Assembly: GCA_033296885.1 (NCBI GenBank) | Contig: MU863939.1 | Coordinates: 62,001 to 126,000, forward strand | Length of the DNA: 64,000 nt | Reading direction: 5' to 3' | Source of the DNA: Triangularia verruculosa | Lineage: Eukaryota > Ascomycota > Sordariomycetes > Sordariales > Podosporaceae | Part shown: in pieces, positions 33,979 through 44,450 of the stretch | Numbering within the stretch: position 1 is the stretch's first letter | How the letters are laid out: each line of letters begins with the position of its first letter | Position numbers and translations under genes: made by a program | Notes under the pieces: generated by a model | Seen by the model: only the letters and a program-made list of their open reading frames with translations | Database searches by the model: none | Told to the model about the DNA's origin: nothing

Positions 33979-36584
33979 GAGTGCGGTGATAATGAAGAGC
34001 GATCAGTACTCGAGAAGAAAGCCCTCTCCACGTCTCTTTTATAAGATGCGTCCACCTAGATGACTAGCTGTCTTTCTACCCCATGCTTCCTCCGCACATG
34101 AAGCGCGACTGTTTGTTGACTGCTTCATTTGATATCTCATATTGACTTCTGCAACTATCCACCTCTGCAGTATTCCGGACCGGCATGATCACTGAAGATG
34201 TCCGAGCAAAACCAGGGAAGCTGGGTGGTATGGAAGAAGAAAGTACCTATCAAGTCTGCGTCTGTTTGCTGGGGTGCAGGATTCTCCCAAGAGGAAAGGG
34301 CCACTTGACCGCCAGATTGACCAAGAAACCTCTGCAGTCCTCATCGGTAGATTACGGTCTTGGTGACGCCCTTTTGGCTGTTTCCCCTGGCTCAGTGCCA
34401 CGTTGGTCCGTCTGCCTTGTGATAATGTACCCAGGAAGTACCCTCGATCTGCCTACTTGGTGGACACATGGGTAACAAAAGTACCTGCGATCTGCGAAAA
34501 GGAACATCTGATCAATAAGTCCCAACAAAATGGCATTGTACACGGAACGTGTCAACGGCCGGGCGTGGCAGCTGGCAACTACTGCCCTTGTCCCTCGGCC
34601 GCACCCTGCCACACGCTTCTCGCGGGACACGGCTTTGCGGAGATCACTTCTTGTCAGTTGATGCAGTTCAAAGGGGCCTTGGTATGTTTCCGGAGCTGTC
34701 GCCGGCGGACAAGGAAGACTTTCAGCGCATGTTATAATTAGATGCGAGGATTCTTCCCAGGTACCACATCCTTGTCGGAAGGACTACGATCTACACTGTC
34801 TATACACAGGAATGAAGCCTATTCTTTCTACAAACGGTCGTGCATGACTCATCACTACAATGGAGCTGAGGCTCAAACAACAATAATTCGTGTGTATGTC
34901 CGCCTTTCTCCTTGGTGAGTGAATGCTGCAGGTGTGAGGCACGGAAAGCTCTTGGCCTTACCTCCAACTTGCTGTAGAATAACGAGGCCGCAGCAACTCC
35001 AGCCACGCTCGCTAGCCACACGGACCTATGAACGGGCAGAGGCAACCGCCCCAGCTCCGCTCAAAATGCAGCCCTCAACTCCAAGGAGCGGGTAATAAGG
35101 CGGATGTATGTTTGAGGTCATGTTAGATACCTTACCAACGCAAGAGAGTTGCGGCCGATAATTCAGGTAGGTGGTGAGGCAGCCAACCTGAGTGCTGTGT
35201 CCATGGTGGTGTGGACAAACAAAAAATTAGAAAAAAGAACTCTGAAACAAATAGGGGGCGTTGTTGGATAGTTTCCTTCCAAGAAATTAGACAGCCCAAG
35301 ATAGAATTTCCATTTACTGTGACGGGCATGATGGGAACACTCCCAGGAGTGGCAGCGCGGGCCGAAACCTCCCACGGGCATCTCAAAGCCTTCTTGACAC
35401 CTCCTTCGTGGAGTGGGCCAATAAGAGGTCTAGAGCAAATGAAAATTCTCGTCGCGGATGTCGAATTTTCTCCCCGTTGTTCCTTGCACGCCCGTCGTCA
35501 GGATAACCGCCTCCAGTCAGACTGTACCTTCCAGGTTGCTTTGTCTGGTTTTAAGTTGACGGCCGACGCTGCCTGGAAAGATTCCAGCAGACCGCCATGG
35601 GCTCTCACCGTGGATCGGCCCCCGAAGAAGCCTTGTCGAGACAGTCCCGTCATTAGGGTTGTCGTTCAAGCGGCGAGGTGTGGACGGAATCTAGGCACCC
35701 ATCGCCTTCACACGACGCTTGAATCATCAATCATCTTGGAGTCTCTCCTCCCACTCTGAGGCTCCATTCTGTTACTCACTCAGTTTTCTAGGTACGGTAC
35801 TTTTACCCTTTCTCTTTACTTTCACCACTGCTGATATGGAGGTCAGGCACTTTCGCTCGTCACTGAAGCCTACGATCAACTGAACCTGCTGTGCCTGAGA
35901 CACACCGGGAAACCCGAGATTCCACTGTGGGAGAGCTGCCTGACCCAAATGGAAAAGGCTGCCCAACGATCAAAGCGCCCTCACCTACCGGCAGCTCTTG
36001 TCATCGATATTTCGTCTTTTCTCTTGCTACTCTTCAGCTGACTGAGCGCGACTCTTTCATAGAACTCGTGGTTGTCTTGAGTCGCTATTACTAACACGAC
36101 TAAACTAGATGTCTGCGCGAGAAGTCCTTTGCGGCCTGAACTACCTTCGAGACTTCGAGCGAACTCGAGATGACGCGATCCCAGAATCACTCCACGATGA
36201 GATCGAATTTCAACCTTGCGTTTATCCCCACGGGACACAGGTGTCAAGTCAGCAGCATGCTTGTCTTCAGTCTTCATTTCGAGGAAAGACTGATGCCATC
36301 ATGCTGAAGAGATGCCTGTTGCCGCGCAGCCTTCTCCAAGCTCTGAGCCAGCAACTCGACGAACCCGAACAAGACAACAACCTCCACAATCCCACAAGTG
36401 TGGTATTGTATTGCCAGTAAAAATGACCATTCCGTCGTTGCTTCAACTATCAACGGCTTTGCCTAAGCCTCGGGGTTTCTCTTCCATCTGAATCTCTCCC
36501 TTTCCCTGTGGTCAGGGGGCTGTCCGGCAAGAGGGACGGCGTCTCCTCCTTGAAGCCTATTTCCAGCCGCAACAGACATGCTCA
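33979..36584. other. Intergenic region, no firmly supported gene
   Basis: About 2.6 kb. The longest frame is 35211-35759 (+, 182 codons), starting in an A-rich stretch with no motif. A short protein-like stretch GMFPELSPADKEDFQRML ends at 34737 (+) but has no supportable upstream exon. I see nothing else to call. Confidence 0.45.
34037..34043 (-). promoter_or_regulatory. TATA box of the 33978 gene
   Basis: TATAAAA on the minus strand, 59 bases before the proposed ATG. The spacing leaves a 5' UTR of about 25-35 bases if transcription starts about 30 bases downstream. Confidence 0.4.
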
Positions 36585-36694
36585 GGCAAGGTGGCCGAGC
36601 GGTCTAAGGCGCCAGGTTCAGGTCCACTTGAACTTACTCTCCAGAGTATTTCCTGGTCTCGCAAGAGGCGTGGGTTCGAATCCCACCCTTGTCA
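36585..36694 (+). tRNA. tRNA-Leu (CAG), with intron
   Basis: Acceptor stem GGCAAGG pairs with CCTTGTC (36687-36693), with discriminator A. The D arm is GGCCGAGCGGTCTAAGGC, as in class II tRNAs. Anticodon stem CCAGG/CCTGG flanks the anticodon CAG at 36619-36621. A 28-nt intron occupies 36623-36650. The long variable arm TCTCGCAAGAGG and T arm GTGGG-TTCGAAT-CCCAC confirm leucine. It reads CUG codons. Confidence 0.93.
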
Positions 36695-37014
36695 TAAATC
36701 TTTTGTTTCTTTTGCATTTTCATCCCTTTTTGGCCCGTATCTACAGGCAGCGAGATTACCGCCCTCTTTGAGTGTAAACGGAGTTGCCGTGGTAAGAAGT
36801 GAAGCTGAGAGCGGCGATGATGGTTTGTCAGGTCCATGACTGAGAGTTCATTGAGTCCAGGTTATGATTGGAATCTGAAGTTCTATATTGTTGGTACAAA
36901 ATTAAAGACATGAATCGCTTCAGAACAGCACATGAAAGCAAGTCCAAACACCAGGCCCCTACTCGTTGCAGTCCAGCTTCAACTAATCTCACCTATTCAC
37001 TTCTTTGGCCAGCA
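36695..37014. other. 3' flank of tRNA-Leu
   Basis: TCTTTTGTTTCTTTTGC (36698-36714) follows the tRNA and may act as pol III terminator. The rest is the 3' region of the CFEM-like gene. No gene is seen. Confidence 0.5.
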
Positions 37015-37677
37015 TCAAATCACTACCACCCAAAAACCGCAAAGTCCCAGCCACATCGCTAGCCATTGGCTGCCAAGACTTTGCGGCCCCGAAGAAGCAA
37101 GGTTGGCCGACGGAATGGGGGCAAACTGCGTCCTCCTGGGACTCGGAGTCGGCGGGAGCCTCACCTGCGATCCCTGTGCCGAGCTCCACAGAGTGGCTTG
37201 AGCCGCCCCAGCGTTCCCTAAAGTACCAGTCGCATCTGATTCCGTTGTTGTAAGCAATAAAGTCGAAAGCTCCCTTTCCGTGGCCGACTCACTCAAGAAA
37301 GGGGGTCGGTTCTGGGAAGGACTTGCCGTCTGCGTGCTGGCCAGTGCTGGTACAGCCTGAGGAGAAAGATGGCAGTAACTGTCAAAGACGGCGAGCGCAA
37401 AAGCAGTAGCTGCAGGCTCAGAAGGCATGCACTTTGACGCGACGGCTCGACTGATGACACTCTCGAATTTTGTCGAGCTGGAGACGCAGAAACAGTCGAA
37501 CGAGGTTGTCCTGCCGCCGTCGCCGCAGCCGGAGACCATGTTGCGGACGACGTTGCTCAAGGGGGCTTCGGCGCAGGGTGGGAGGTGGGAGTAGGCTGGG
37601 ACTTGGTTGATGAAGATTCTTTGGGCTCGGACGGCTGATGTCGCGATGGCGAGGAGGGGGATGAGGAAGGGACGCAT
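37015..37677 (-). CDS. CFEM-like, GPI-anchored or membrane surface protein
   Basis: Intronless, 220 residues. A signal peptide (MRPFLIPLLAIATSAVRAQ) precedes a cysteine-spaced domain: C35, C51, C62, C64, C83 and C102, with the local pattern LPPCAEAPL ... FDCFC ... KC ... YCHLS. This resembles the fungal CFEM domain (surface proteins, some binding heme or acting in pathogenesis), but CFEM normally has eight cysteines and only six are present. A Ser/Thr/Pro-rich stalk follows (about residues 110-195), then a hydrophobic C-terminus (WLAMWLGLCGFWVVVI) without a charged tail. That arrangement is typical of a GPI-anchor signal. Assignment as CFEM-like is from pattern only. Confidence 0.7.
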   Translation of the reverse strand: MRPFLIPLLAIATSAVRAQRIFINQVPAYSHLPPCAEAPLSNVVRNMVSGCGDGGRTTSFDCFCVSSSTKFESVISRAVASKCMPSEPAATAFALAVFDSYCHLSPQAVPALASTQTASPSQNRPPFLSESATERELSTLLLTTTESDATGTLGNAGAAQATLWSSAQGSQVRLPPTPSPRRTQFAPIPSANLASSGPQSLGSQWLAMWLGLCGFWVVVI

Positions 37678-37840
37678 GGCGGTGCATGAGTGGTTGTGTC
37701 GAGAATGGTGTTTTGGAAGAGAAGAAAGATGAAATCATCAAGCTAGGGGGGAAGGTTAGACTTTATCGGTTGTTGTTGAAGCCTTGTTGCTATAGGTGAA
37801 ATGCTGATAGGTATGTGCCAGACCGGAGATACCGCCGTGG

Positions 37841-38008
37841 CTTGAAAACGAAACGTTAAAACATCCGTGCACCATTTGTCTCTCGTTGCATAAATTGAAG
37901 CCATTTTTAGTGCGATTTTGGCGCCGTTTGAGCGGTCTTCGGTGTCGCACAATGTGTAACGATGCTCAAGCTAATCGTGTAACTTTATTTTGACGTTTCG
38001 TTTTCAAG
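37841..38008. repeat. Candidate MITE-like element with 16-bp terminal inverted repeats
   Basis: Left end CTTGAAAACGAAACGT (37841-37856) is the exact reverse complement of ACGTTTCGTTTTCAAG (37993-38008). Partial similarity continues several bases inward. The 136 bases between contain no gene. No clear target-site duplication is visible. Confidence 0.45.
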
Positions 38009-38046
38009 ACACAGCGCAGCGTAGGCAAGCCACCAGCGCTTGAAGA

Positions 38047-38190
38047 TTAGAATAGCTGGTAATCAATGTCGACGGCCTGAGCTGTTGGTCCCGCTTCCCA
38101 CCAGTCGTTCTGATGGACTGCTGTTCCAAGGGCAGGCCACTCAGGGGCTTGCGGCGTAGGTAACGGCTTGACGAAGATTACTCTCTGTAA
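38047..38190 (-). pseudogene. Orphan 3' exon, unrecognised protein
   Basis: A GC-rich open stretch in otherwise AT-rich DNA encodes about 46 residues, RVIFVKPLPTPQAPEWPALG onward, ending in DIDYQLF and a TAA stop. It is preceded by a good acceptor (CTGACTGAACATTACAG) and, 62 bases upstream, a GTAGGT donor. Above that, no frame stays open. It therefore looks like the surviving last exon of a gene whose 5' part has been lost. Confidence 0.35.
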
Positions 38191-39397
38191 TGTTCAGTCA
38201 GCATGGACATTGATTAGATTGCCTAAGATGAGATCAACCTACCTGGAATGCCACTCAAGTCGTCAAGTACTATGCTGGCTGTTGTTGAAAAGTCGTCATT
38301 TCTCCGGAGAATCTACCTAGATAGGTAAGAGGAGGTGCTGCAAGCCCTGTAATCTAGCCGTAGCGACTCGCTAGCCCCCATCATTATAGCGCACTTCTCC
38401 AGAAGCTGCACGGACCCCACAGGGGCCCTGTCTTGGGCAAGCATCCCAGCTCACAGACTTGAATAATTGTCACAATTGTTTGCATTGAAAGAAATATTAA
38501 ATAAGTCGACAAATCCTCCACGAAGGAAAATGACCTATTTACACTCGCTTACTCCTTCTGTTCTCAGAATGCATTGTTAAGAAAAGAGCCAGACTCTTGA
38601 CATGGGTCGCACGGTGCGCTCCCAGTGCGCGCCTCTTGAACGCACTGAGTGTTGAGCTTCAGGGACCACCGCTATAATTACAGCGATAAGACGATGGATG
38701 TTACGAATGCAGGGCTCAAGCAGGTCAAAGGTCAATACCATTGCCAGTCTATCAATGTAATCGTAAGATGAAGAAGAAAGGAAGAAGTGTGGGTCCATCT
38801 TCTTGCCATAAATGCCAGGTCGTGTCACGGTCGGTTTGTTCCGAGACAAAGCTACTGTATTACCACACTTGGATGACGGAATCTACCTAATAAGCTAAAG
38901 AGGAAAGGAAGGAAAAGAGCTTTGTCTGATCAGGCCTACAGAGGTTTGTAGGTGCAGGGCCGTGCATCAGTGGAAAGCAAAGTGACATAAGGTGGCAATC
39001 ACGAATTCCGATTGTGAAAACAACTTAGACCAGAAGCTGGAAGAACAGCCCCTTGTGGCGTGAGGCAACTCGAAAGTCGCATTACCTGCGCACACCTGGG
39101 AAGCTTCTTGAAGACTTTGTTCATAGAGAAAAGAAAAAGAACCGTATACTTTTTTGCTATCAACTCAATAGAAAACTGAAAACCAAGAGTGACACGGTGC
39201 AACAGTTATGTTTTTTCCGGTCGAGAGAAATGTTTCGCCGTTTTCGGACTCGCTTATAGGGTATCGCAATAATAAGTGGCACCCCACCCTCTTGACAATC
39301 AATGAGATAGATTTATGAGCATCACTACGTCAGCAGAGCTGATTCTCCCCCTTCGATCTTCAGTCACATCCACAGTAAGGTAACAATATGAACCTGA

Positions 39398-39444
39398 TGA
39401 CGTTATATAAGTAGTTACAGTTCTAGACCTCCGAGATGACGTCA
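39398..39444. promoter_or_regulatory. CRE/bZIP sites and TATA box upstream of the 39622 gene
   Basis: TGACGT at 39398-39403 runs directly into TATATAA (39404-39410). A full palindromic CRE, TGACGTCA, follows at 39437-39444, and a third half site (ACGTCA) lies at 39327-39332. Atf1/CREB-type bZIP factors of the stress MAP-kinase pathway are known to bind this sequence. Confidence 0.5.
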
Positions 39445-39621
39445 GTCACATACCGAACTTTTCTCGCGAAGATTAAATAGAACTTCAAGAAGCTGGTTTT
39501 GAGCTTTAGCTTGCTACGTCTCCAGAGAGTCCAAAACCAACAGACACATAAAGTAACTCACTAAGACACCGCCTGTTATTTCCACACTTCTCTCGCACAT
39601 AAGCACAGCCAAGCCGTTACA

Positions 39622-39943
39622 ATGGCTCCCTCCCACAGTGAAGTATCAAATCGCCCCAAGAACGAAAATGATAAGCTCGAGACTGGCCCGACCATAGCCC
39701 ACGGGATTGGCGACCAAAAGGTTTATTTCCCCTCCCCCTCCCCCTTTCTTTTTATTTCTCCAAGAGTGCTGATAGTCCCCGCCAAAGCTCCCATCAAAAG
39801 TCGCCCGCGCAGATAAGACGGCACCTTTGCCGGAGCAGGAGCATGGGGCCGGTATCCCGGGTATGAATGCTAGTGGAGGCACTAGCCAAGGGCTGTCTCA
39901 GGGACCATACGCTGGGCAAGGAAAGGGACCGCTTAAGCCATAA
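39622..39943 (+). CDS. Small hydrophilic protein, 84 residues, probably stress-regulated
   Basis: Two exons, 39622-39720 and 39788-39943, joined in phase 0. The 67-nt intron begins GTTTAT and ends GCCAAAG after a GCTGATA branch site, and contains an unusual CCCTCCCCCTCCCCC run. The product starts MAPSHSEVSNRPKNENDK and ends LSQGPYAGQGKGPLKP. It is rich in Gly, Lys, Pro and Ser, with no cysteine, membrane segment or signal peptide, resembling intrinsically disordered stress or conidiation proteins in composition only. Upstream CRE sites and a TATA box support regulated expression. Family not recognised. Confidence 0.55.
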
Positions 39944-40585
39944 ATTGGAGGAAGGGAGAGAAGGCTTTCCAAGCACACTGCTTGGTGGGAAGGGTGAGGC
40001 TCTAAAGACCCTGTGTTTACGTTCTTATTCACTATGCAAGGGACCCAGGGGTCATATACGAGGACACAGTAGCCTGTATTTTATCTCAGACTGATCACTG
40101 ACTTTCTGTTTTTCAAATATACCACCGCTGCATGCGTGTAGTGTGATTCCAGCCCCCTGGTCAGGCCTAGACCATATCTACAGTAGGAGTTGCGATACCC
40201 TCTATTGTTCTACAGCTGGAGCACAATTTTCTAAGACATTCCATTGGGTCTAGCCAGTAGACCGCGCCAGCTGGCACAGTCCTCTTTCTCCACCCTAGCA
40301 AAGAGCGAGCACTTTACCACTCCCAGTCGTCCTCCATTGCCACCATAGAAATCTTCCCTATAATTACACCCACCAGGGGCTCTTCGTCCTACTCCTCCTC
40401 CTCCTCCTCGTCGCTCTCGTACTAAGGTGCAACCTCCTCGCCATCTTCCTCCTCTTCCTCATCATCCCACCTAGCCCCCCACCCTAGCCAAGCCACCGTG
40501 AACACCGGATCCGGTTCTCCCGTTTTTCACACCGTATGATACACCAATTTCTCACGGCATATCCAATGACCAGCATCGGTTTGTA
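39944..40585. other. Intergenic with GAG-rich purine tract (minus)
   Basis: Between a plus and a minus gene that converge. On the minus strand a GAG/GAA-rich tract (40380-40475) encodes an acidic stretch, interrupted by stop codons, directly downstream of the 40586 stop. See findings for an alternative fourth exon. Confidence 0.45.
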
Positions 40586-41838
40586 TCACCCCTTATACCA
40601 CGCCAACCCAGAAGAAATCCAACCCAGCAACTGGAACAGCGCGAACCATGAACCTGCATCGGCCGCGACATCTTGCCACTTCATCGCAACATCCTGCTGC
40701 GAGACCTGCCTCTCGAAGCTAGGAAACTGTACAAACAAGCTCAAGAAGCACGGCCCTGATGCCCCCTTGGGATCAGAGGTATCGCACTGCAGATCCATTG
40801 ACGGAACTGTCGAGATGGACAGCTGATAGTCGTATGCCGGCGCCTTTCCTAGTGCCTCTCGATAGTTCAGCCCCAGGTTCAGAGCCGCCATGCCATTCGC
40901 GTTGATAAGGACCATTCGAGTGTAGCCGCTCTCTAGTGCTTGTTGGACTGTCAGTGTTGGGTCGTAGACGGCGATCCAAACGCTGGGGGAAAGAACACGA
41001 GAGGAGTCAGCACGGGCTTTGGCGGTGTCGTCTGTCCTTGTGTCAATCGGGGTTCCTGTGTTCGTGGAGAGAGGAATAGTTACTGACAGGTGAAGAATGC
41101 CTGGGCGATCATCTGGTATGTTGGCATCGGCGATACCATTGAGATGGACGACGTCAGAGTGAAAGCGCGGTAACTTGTGTTCTGCCACTCGAAATCCTCT
41201 ATCCTGTCACTCCATCTGTTTCCGCACTGGCAAGCCCCTGTGTACTCGGCAGAAGTGATCTCGCAGTCTGGAGCCGTTTCGTTGTGCCAGCCAAGGAAGC
41301 ACTTTGGGGGAGGATCGACCTCGAGTTTGGCCTGCGACGTCCAGTCGACTCGTTGGAAGAGGGTGATGGAGGGGAAATGAACGCTTGCCTGTGAGTGCGA
41401 ATGGTTGTTAGAGAATGGCTACAGATAACAGGGACGATGAGAAATGCCTACCACAATATCTCGGTCGAAAGTAATCACATTTCGTGTTCTCTCGGGGTCC
41501 CAGACGGTCCAGTAAAGAAAGGGCAAGGTGATCGTCGCCGCCAGGAGCGTTATGACAGTATTCCCCAGGTTCTGGCTATACTTGCTTTTCAGTCCCAGCA
41601 ACAAGGGTTTATCGCCGCCACTCAGTGATGCGAACAGTAGCAGCAAGCATACTCCGAGAACGCCGATAACCGACAGAACCCAGACTCCTGAGAGCACGGC
41701 GATGATTATGCGCGACGAAGGCACTGTCAGGACGACAAGAGCACCAGAGATGCCCAACCAGGCGACCCAGCCAAGCACAAACCATCGCACGCGATGGCTG
41801 CGCAAAATGGCTACTCGGTCGCTCTGCGAAGTCGCCAT
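40586..41838 (-). CDS. Hypothetical fungal multi-pass membrane protein
   Basis: Three exons (minus): 41452-41838, 41084-41388 and 40586-40982, 362 residues. The last intron (101 nt) has GTAACT, GCTGACT and TTTCCCCCAG; splicing it brings two frames into register. The N-terminal third holds three membrane helices (WFVLGWVAWLGISGALVVL; IIIAVLSGVWVLSVIGVLGV; NTVITLLAATITLPFLYW). The following domain is Cys-rich and carries N-glycosylation sites (GWHNETAPDCEITSAEY, YTGACQCGNRW). The C-terminal half includes VWIAVYDPTLTVQQALESGY, and a final hydrophobic segment WFALFQLLGWISSGLAW lies near the end. An extracellular or lumenal Cys-rich domain between membrane segments is inferred. Function unknown. 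Start at 41838 is the first ATG giving this layout. Confidence 0.7.
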
Positions 41839-42901
41839 GCTGAAATGCCAAGGATGGAAACCGGAAAGAAGGGGCAAACCGGGCATACAAGCAAGAAACA
41901 AGAAACAAAAAACTCGACCTTAATGCAGTAACCTACCATCCAACAGTTCAGTGGGAGTGTTTGCTCGCCTCGCCGTTTTTATACAATTACGCAATTGGTT
42001 CCAAAGGGCCGAAGAGACTGGCCAAATTTTCAGCTCCGAAATATTGTTCTGGGGGCCATTTATGGCGATCACGAATACCCCATGTCGTGTGTGGAAGCCT
42101 AGAATTGTTCCAATGTCTTTCTAGACCACCGAATCATCAAGGCACGGCTTCAGGTCCCGAAAAAGCATTGGGGTTCACGCAGGGACCTGCAACAGCAGCA
42201 GTCGCGCGCTTGCAAATCGGCGGTTATCCCCAAGAAAAAACAAAATCTCAGCCTGGGCCGAACGCCACTGTTGGGTAAGGCTACGTACCTATATAGTTAC
42301 ACCCAACAACACTTTTTAGCTCAGCCCGTATTAGTCTCAAGACGTTGAGCAAAGGGTGAGCGCTGTCATGGTCGTGATATGCTCCTCATTTGATGTACGA
42401 TCACACCTCGCTACTTTACCCCTAACTGTTGCCGTAGCGATATGCTCCTTTGTTTGCTCCTTGATGGCCCACTTTAGGGGTAAAAAAGGAGCAAGCATCC
42501 GTCGACGAGAAAAACATGTCATTCCGCCTTTTGCAGAGTCACAGCGGGCAGACTCACGTGAAAATCACAGCTATGCCAAGCCCCATTTTTGATCAACATT
42601 CCCCTGCCCATTGGCCAAAACTCTGCAAAATGACCCCTCCAAGGGTCCATGCCAAGCCTGTCTTACACCAGAAAACCCACGATAAGAGGAACCATACCCC
42701 ACTTGGAAAGGCAACCAACACACCACGCAGGACGCCGCACCACCAAGTGCATTATCACCAACCTCCCTGACCGATCACCCCTCTTCTGGCAGATATAATT
42801 TCTGCCCAACCGCCTCCTCGCTCAAATTACATCTTTTCCCTTCTCTGATGCAACACTGAGGGAAGAAGATAGCATCGTTTGATGCGTTGAACCCGAACAA
42901 A
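41839..42901. promoter_or_regulatory. Divergent promoter region between two membrane-protein genes
   Basis: About 1.06 kb. It contains two copies of GATATGCTCCT (42373-42383 and 42440-42450) and TTACCCCTAA / TTAGGGGTAA in opposite orientations (42417-42426; 42474-42483), which could form a stem or be a bipartite factor site. No gene seen. Confidence 0.4.
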
Positions 42902-44079
42902 ATGGCATCCGCGGCCAATCACCCAATAGAGCCCCGGTACCACAACCCGTCGTGCCTGTCCCCACAGCAACGCACGCCCCGCCTTATTACGGCGATCTCT
43001 TTCCTCCCCGCTCTGCCGCTGTTGATTGCTCATGGCGTGATATCGCAGAATGTCATTCCTGCTGTTGGCCTCGCGCCGCTTTTTGTTTCGGCGCTTGTGG
43101 GGGTGCTCATTTTGCTGCAGTTGAAGAAGAAGGAGAGGAGACATAAAAGAGCGGTGAGTGGGGGAAGTTATAGAGACGACGTCGAGGGCAGGCATCAGCA
43201 GAGTCAGTACGGCCATCGTGGGGTAACTCCCTCCGACGACGACGAAAACGAGGAGAGTGAGGAGAAGGATTCAGTGTTGACGCATCGGATTCTGATCTTT
43301 TTGGTGGATGCGGGTTTGGCGGCTGGATTGTTGGTGGTGCTGGGCTTGACGGTCATTGAGACGATCTCTGGGAAGCCTTATCACCGTGACAAGCCTTCGG
43401 AGGGAGGTGGGGAGGATGGTGAGGTGCCGACACCCGAGCCAGAGCTCAAGGATGACTTGAGGAGGGCGGAGTTGGTTATGCTGGCTGCTTATGGGACGAT
43501 TCCTCTATTGGTCAACTGGTAAGTTTGCAGAACTGTCTGGAGACAAGAGCTTGTACTGACTTGATGAGCAGCGGCATTCACTTCTACATGGCCATCCGGG
43601 AGCTGATTGCGGGTCTGGCCATTCATGGGCTGATCCAGTACACCGCTTGGCAGGTCCTGCCTCCTGACTGCCCGCACTGCGGAGGCAGACTCAAACCCGA
43701 TCACACACCAGATATCCCCTGGTACGAGACTGTATCTGCGCCTTCGCTCACGGTGCCAAGCGTTGCGTTGCCCGAGGTGGCTGCTCCCAACGTGCCGGTG
43801 CCTAAGTGGCAATGGAAGACTCCCGCTTGGCTGTCTCGAAAGAAGAGCGAAGACCTTGGAAGCACCGACGAGGACGCTAGATTGTTTGTAGACGATGCGG
43901 AAAGGTATAGGGATGATACCACGGAGGACGAGGGAGCATCGACCACGGGCATCGTTGCTGGTACGGCGTCGGTAGGACCAGGGCCGGTTGTCGAAGAGGT
44001 TGTGAAAGGAAAGAAGGACAAGAAGAAGAGGTCGTCCAGCGGGTCTGGATACTATGAAGATGATGCTGGATGGCCTTGA
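42902..44079 (+). CDS. Hypothetical fungal membrane protein
   Basis: Two exons, 42902-43518 and 43572-44079, 374 residues, joined at a phase-2 intron that restores a cysteine (NWCGIHFYMA). Membrane segments are visible at about residues 29-48 (ITAISFLPALPLLIAHGVI), 52-74 (VIPAVGLAPLFVSALVGVL), 130-155 (LIFLVDAGLAAGLLVVLGLT), 190-208 (LVMLAAYGTIPLLVNW) and possibly the start of exon 2 (ELIAGLAIHGLIQYTAW). A CPHCGG pair follows, then a long acidic and Lys-rich C-terminal tail (KGKKDKKKRSSSGSGYYEDD). This layout recurs in uncharacterised Pezizomycotina proteins. No function can be assigned. It is transcribed away from the 41838 gene. Confidence 0.75.
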
Positions 44080-44450
44080 AGTGGACCGCCAGGCTTCCCG
44101 GAAGCTGATGATCGATATACGGTGGGTGGCATTGTCGAAGCGAGGAGGCCTGGATGAGGCAGGGTGGATGGCGTAAGGTCGTGGTGGTTGCGAAGAATAG
44201 AAATCTTGGTGGATGTCTTTTTAGATATCCACGTGATACCCTTGTTTGCTTTGTATGGTTCTGAAGGAAGATCGGAGGGATAGGTCGCATTATTTTATGA
44301 ATTATGAATAGCCAGGCATTGCATGCGCTCGTTTGCCACAGCCTATCGCCGGTCGGGATCTGTGCACGGACCACCCTTACCTGCCAGCTGTTGTTCTCTT
44401 GCTTGTGGTCCACATTTCTTCTTACATCAAACATCCAACGCAGAAACAGA
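44080..44450. other. Short intergenic, promoter of kinase-like gene
   Basis: No separate gene. An in-frame ATG at 44304 would add 49 residues of Cys/Leu-rich sequence to the kinase-like protein; I prefer the downstream start at 44451. Confidence 0.5.

Larger units (their letters stand above)
37678..39621. other. AT-rich intergenic region with inverted repeat and relic exon
   Basis: Contains a 168-bp element bounded by 16-bp perfect inverted repeats (37841-38008), a likely relic 3' exon (38047-38190) and, toward 39,300-39,470, the promoter of the small gene at 39622. Other frames look random. Confidence 0.5.

Noticed and set aside
35211..35759. 182-codon plus-strand open frame
   Set aside because: Starts in an A-rich run, irregular composition, no motif, no splice or promoter support; consistent with chance in GC-rich DNA.
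37015..37677. Calling this a canonical CFEM protein
   Set aside because: Only six of eight expected cysteines are present, so it is listed as CFEM-like.
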